Shown here piece after piece: positions 5,371-6,422 of a stretch of 6,422 nucleotides of DNA. Below the pieces are notes generated by a model, which did not search any database, was not told the origin of the DNA, and saw only the letters and a list, made by a program, of their open reading frames with translations. The stretch lies in assembly GCA_041584015.1 (NCBI GenBank), contig JBFHES010000258.1, positions 1-6,422 of the forward strand, written 5' to 3'. Source of the stretch: JBFHES01 sp041584015 (GTDB lineage Bacteria; Bacteroidota; Bacteroidia; Bacteroidales; M50B96). Position 1 is the stretch's first letter, and each line of letters starts with the position of its first letter. A program made the position numbers and the translations under genes.

Positions 5371-6346
5371 AAAAACCATGTAAGAATTCCTCTGGAGTAC
5401 AATTCTTCCAGTAAATAGCTAACTCCTGAGATGCTAACACTTTCAATAGATCGCTGGGTTCGTGTTTGTGTCCAACAAATAATGGAGCGTTTTTATTGAA
5501 ATCAATAAAATCAGGATGCTCAGTTATCAGCTCCAAATTAGTGAGTTTGGCTTTTTCGAAATTTAGCTTGAAACTGAAGTCATAATTATTGATGCTAATG
5601 GTTTTAGAAAACTCATATTTTGGTGAGTAGGCAAAGTTCCAATCCCAGGTTGCATATTTGGTTTCTATAAGATTGTTAATGGCTTTATTATCCTCATCAG
5701 AAAAAACATATTCATGCGAATCTTCATAGGTGTTTAGCACAAATTCGAATAGCTCCTTAGTAAATAGCTCCAGCGAATAATTATCCGGTAGCATTGGCTT
5801 TAAATTGGTAACAACGCTGCGGTTCGATTTTACCGATTTATCAGTAAACTGATCCAGATTTACTTTAATTGATTTATTCAGTGCGTCCAGATTGGATTCG
5901 AAGAGCAGGGTTCCATGATGCAACACCCTGTTTTTAAAAACGTGTTCAGCGTTGCCAGATATCTTTTTGCCATCAACAATAATATCGTTTCGTTTACCAG
6001 CTGTAGCGGTAATTCCTTTTGTTTTCAGAAATTGAATAATCGGACTTATGAACTTATTAAAATCAATGAGTTTGCCGTCTTCACCATTTTGAATGAAGGC
6101 AAAATTAAGGTTTTGTAAATCGTGGTAAACGGTGCCTCCGCCCGATAGTCTTCTTATAACCGGTAAGTTATTTTCCTTTACATAGTGAAGATTTATTTCA
6201 CCCATGGTGTTTTGATGTTTACCAACAATCACCGAATTGGTATTTGTATAAAGCATAAAAACATCATCGGTAAATTTTCGAAGCAAATGCTCTTCGCTTG
6301 CAATGTTAAAATATGGATTGTTCGTATGGCTGCGGATACCGAGCAT
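5366..6346 (-). CDS. lplA: Lipoate-protein ligase A
   Basis: This is a 326-residue cytoplasmic enzyme that activates free lipoate with ATP and attaches it to a lysine of the lipoyl domains of 2-oxoacid dehydrogenases and the glycine cleavage H protein. The catalytic domain carries the hallmark RRLSGGGTVYHDLQNLNFAF near residues 65-84. It also has RNDIIVDGKKISGNAEH near 119-135, where the second Lys of GKKISG is the expected catalytic lysine. LHHGTLLFESNLDALNK near 142-158 is typical of the family. The region from about residue 245 to the end (WNFAYSPKYEFSKTISI and onward) matches the LplA C-terminal accessory domain. The length is close to the E. coli enzyme. The ATG at 6346 is preceded by an in-frame stop, so the start is firm. 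The aminotransferase gene follows after 21 bases, suggesting an operon. No oddities were seen. Confidence 0.93.
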   Translation of the reverse strand: MLGIRSHTNNPYFNIASEEHLLRKFTDDVFMLYTNTNSVIVGKHQNTMGEINLHYVKENNLPVIRRLSGGGTVYHDLQNLNFAFIQNGEDGKLIDFNKFISPIIQFLKTKGITATAGKRNDIIVDGKKISGNAEHVFKNRVLHHGTLLFESNLDALNKSIKVNLDQFTDKSVKSNRSVVTNLKPMLPDNYSLELFTKELFEFVLNTYEDSHEYVFSDEDNKAINNLIETKYATWDWNFAYSPKYEFSKTISINNYDFSFKLNFEKAKLTNLELITEHPDFIDFNKNAPLFVGHKHEPSDLLKVLASQELAIYWKNCTPEEFLHGFY

Positions 6347-6370
6347 TTATAGTCTTATTAATATGATAGC

Positions 6371-6378
6371 TAAAGGTA
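6371..6378 (-). promoter_or_regulatory. lplA: Possible Bacteroidota -7 box for lplA
   Basis: On the - strand the sequence TACCTTTA lies about 24 bases upstream of the ligase ATG. It matches seven of the eight positions of the TAnnTTTG -7 element described for Bacteroidota primary sigma factors. A clear TTG-type -33 element at the right distance is not visible, so this is a weak call. The remaining bases to the window end show no other gene with confidence. Confidence 0.25.
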
Positions 6379-6422
6379 GCAAAAGAAATACGGATAGTGC
6401 AGTTTTGAGCAGTAGAACATAT

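Noticed and set aside
5915..6118. 67-codon open frame on the + strand
   Set aside because: It lies wholly inside lplA on the other strand and has no recognisable protein features.
6363..6422. Possible start of a divergent + strand gene (ATG at 6363, open to the window end)
   Set aside because: Only 20 codons are visible, composition is not protein-like, and it would overlap the presumed lplA promoter region. It cannot be judged from this window.

Overview
The window most likely comes from the chromosome of a Bacteroidota bacterium. The evidence is a secreted protein ending in a type IX secretion (Por) C-terminal sorting domain, start codons without Shine-Dalgarno sequences, low GC and a lipoprotein with a Bacteroidota-like signal. 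Nothing fixes the genus. No rRNA, tRNA, CRISPR array, transposase or integrase was seen.

Layout. On the + strand are the 3' end of the radical SAM gene of the AmmeMemoRadiSam system (1-240), the MEMO-like partner gene (293-1126), and a 529-residue T9SS cargo protein with propeller-like repeats (1152-2741). On the - strand, reading right to left, are a lipoate-protein ligase (6346-5366) and a class IV PLP aminotransferase/aminodeoxychorismate-lyase-like gene (5344-4520). After these comes a three-gene cassette: a small Cys-containing membrane peptide (4229-3960), a DUF3267 membrane metalloprotease-like protein (3862-3278) and a lipoprotein (3270-2887). A near-perfect 38-nt inverted repeat separates the peptide gene from the protease gene. 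The two sets of genes converge around 2742-2886.

The main unexplained structure is a set of three direct copies of the 3' end of the MEMO gene. Copy A (1040-1126) is the working gene end. Copy B (2765-2851) and copy C (4482-4523) are orphan pieces. All three share an exact 19-nt core encoding the last codons, MLCYS and stop, at 1107, 2832 and 4504. They split the region into two cargo blocks of about 1.7 kb, the T9SS protein and the peptide-protease-lipoprotein cassette. Copy C ends inside the stop codon of the aminotransferase gene, which suggests that the MEMO gene and the aminotransferase gene once converged tail to tail there. A second short repeat links the base pairs just after the MEMO stop (1128-1147) to the aminotransferase/ligase gap (5352-5370). 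I read this as stepwise insertion of foreign modules at the 3' end of the MEMO gene, each step restoring the gene end. That mechanism is inferred; no recombinase gene is visible.

Functionally, the flanking genes look like conserved housekeeping or protein-modification genes. The interior is accessory: a surface or secreted protein, and a candidate peptide system whose protease could process the peptide, or protect against it, at the membrane.
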